Positions 6,624 to 7,122 of a DNA stretch of 7,122 bases are shown piece by piece. The DNA comes from Acidithiobacillus sp. (GTDB lineage Bacteria; Pseudomonadota; Gammaproteobacteria; Acidithiobacillales; Acidithiobacillaceae): contig DAIAVG010000071.1 of assembly GCA_027445725.1 (NCBI GenBank), forward strand, positions 1-7,122, written 5' to 3'. The notes under the pieces were generated by a model that was given only the letters and a program-made list of their open reading frames with translations, did not search any database and was not told the DNA's origin. Every line of letters begins with the position of its first letter. The first letter of the stretch is position 1. Made by a program: the position numbers and the translations under genes.

Positions 6624-7122
6624 TTAGCCCATTTCCAACGCCTGCGCCACGGCCTCCTCCACCCGCTCTATCCATATAAAAGTGAGTTGTTGCCGGGCAT
6701 TCTCGGGGATCTCTTCGTAATCCCGGCGGTTGCGTGTCGGCAATAGCACCGTATGAATACCGGCACGCAACGCCGCCAGGACCTTCTCCTTGATTCCCCC
6801 GACAGGCAGCACCAGGCCGCGCAGACTGATCTCGCCCGTCATGGCCACATCCGGTCGGACTTTGCGGCCGGTCAGCAGAGAAATCAACGCCACAAAGAGC
6901 GTCACCCCCGCGCTGGGTCCATCCTTGGGGATGGCGCCAGCGGGAATGTGGATATGAATATCGCTCTTGTCGATGCTCTCCTGGGCAATTTGCCAGTCCG
7001 CCGCCCGCGCCTTGACCAGGCTCATGGCCGCCTGGGCGCTCTCCTTCATGACATCGCCGAGCTGGCCGGTCAGGATGAGGCGGCCGTTGCCCGGGCTCTT
7101 GCTGGCCGCGATGAAGAGGATA
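6624..7122 (-). CDS. lon: ATP-dependent Lon protease, C-terminal part (5'-truncated by the window edge)
   Basis: Lon is a cytoplasmic AAA+ serine protease that degrades misfolded and regulatory proteins. The window holds the last 165 codons, the proteolytic domain; some 600 upstream residues (N-domain and ATPase) lie beyond the right edge. The frame enters open at 7121 and ends at TAA (6624-6626). The domain shows [11 protein letters not shown], then SDIHIHIP with both histidines, then PKDGPSAG with catalytic Ser encoded at 6912-6914. MTGEISLRG follows, then GGIKEK with the catalytic Lys encoded at 6789-6791, and finally [11 protein letters not shown]. The Ser-Lys dyad is intact, and the PKDGPSAG and GGIKEK forms fit LonA. 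Near the edge, FIAASKSPG has Ala (7107-7109) where E. coli has Glu614. The C-terminus ends soon after [12 protein letters not shown], without the short E. coli tail. Its convergence with hflD means independent transcription. Confidence 0.95.
   Translation of the reverse strand, partial: ILFIAASKSPGNGRLILTGQLGDVMKESAQAAMSLVKARAADWQIAQESIDKSDIHIHIPAGAIPKDGPSAGVTLFVALISLLTGRKVRPDVAMTGEISLRGLVLPVGGIKEKVLAALRAGIHTVLLPTRNRRDYEEIPENARQQLTFIWIERVEEAVAQALEMG

Noticed and set aside
1..7122. Possible defence, mobile or otherwise novel gene system
   Set aside because: Every long stretch is accounted for by conserved housekeeping genes; no transposase, phage gene, direct repeat array or unexplained gap was seen.

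Overview
The window is a compact, GC-rich proteobacterial chromosome segment of conserved housekeeping genes. All seven genes were identified by translating the sequence and matching remembered family motifs. The gene set (ThiL, GluQRS, SfsA, type I methionine aminopeptidase, full-length GlnD, HflD, LonA) points to Gammaproteobacteria or a close relative. The combination of genes and the GC-rich codon use would fit an Acidithiobacillus-type acidophile, but nothing in the window proves the genus.

Layout from left to right. A 3'-truncated thiL (thiamine-monophosphate kinase) lies on the minus strand at 1-755. A 61-base divergent gap follows, with candidate promoters for both directions built on one nearly symmetrical -10 sequence. 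From 817 to 6583 five genes run rightward: gluQ (tRNA-Asp glutamyl-queuosine modification), sfsA, map, glnD (PII/nitrogen sensor) and hflD. The first four are separated by only 10, 18 and 2 bases and probably form one operon. hflD follows glnD after 70 bases and may be co-transcribed. A short hairpin lies in the 40-base convergent gap, and the last 165 codons of lon come back on the minus strand from the right edge.

Functionally the operon is mixed: tRNA wobble-base modification, a nuclease-fold protein of uncertain role, N-terminal methionine removal, and glutamine sensing. The map-glnD pairing is the familiar proteobacterial one. The gluQ-sfsA pairing recalls the enterobacterial sfsA-dksA-gluQ block, but the order is reversed and dksA is absent. 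No mobile element, CRISPR array, tRNA, rRNA or riboswitch was seen, and no stretch over 300 bases lacks a gene.

I found no undescribed multi-gene system. The points most worth checking are the symmetrical thiL/gluQ promoter and an alanine in Lon where LonA proteins usually carry a conserved active-site-region glutamate. The rearranged gluQ-sfsA order and an enlarged loop in the methionine aminopeptidase are lesser ones.
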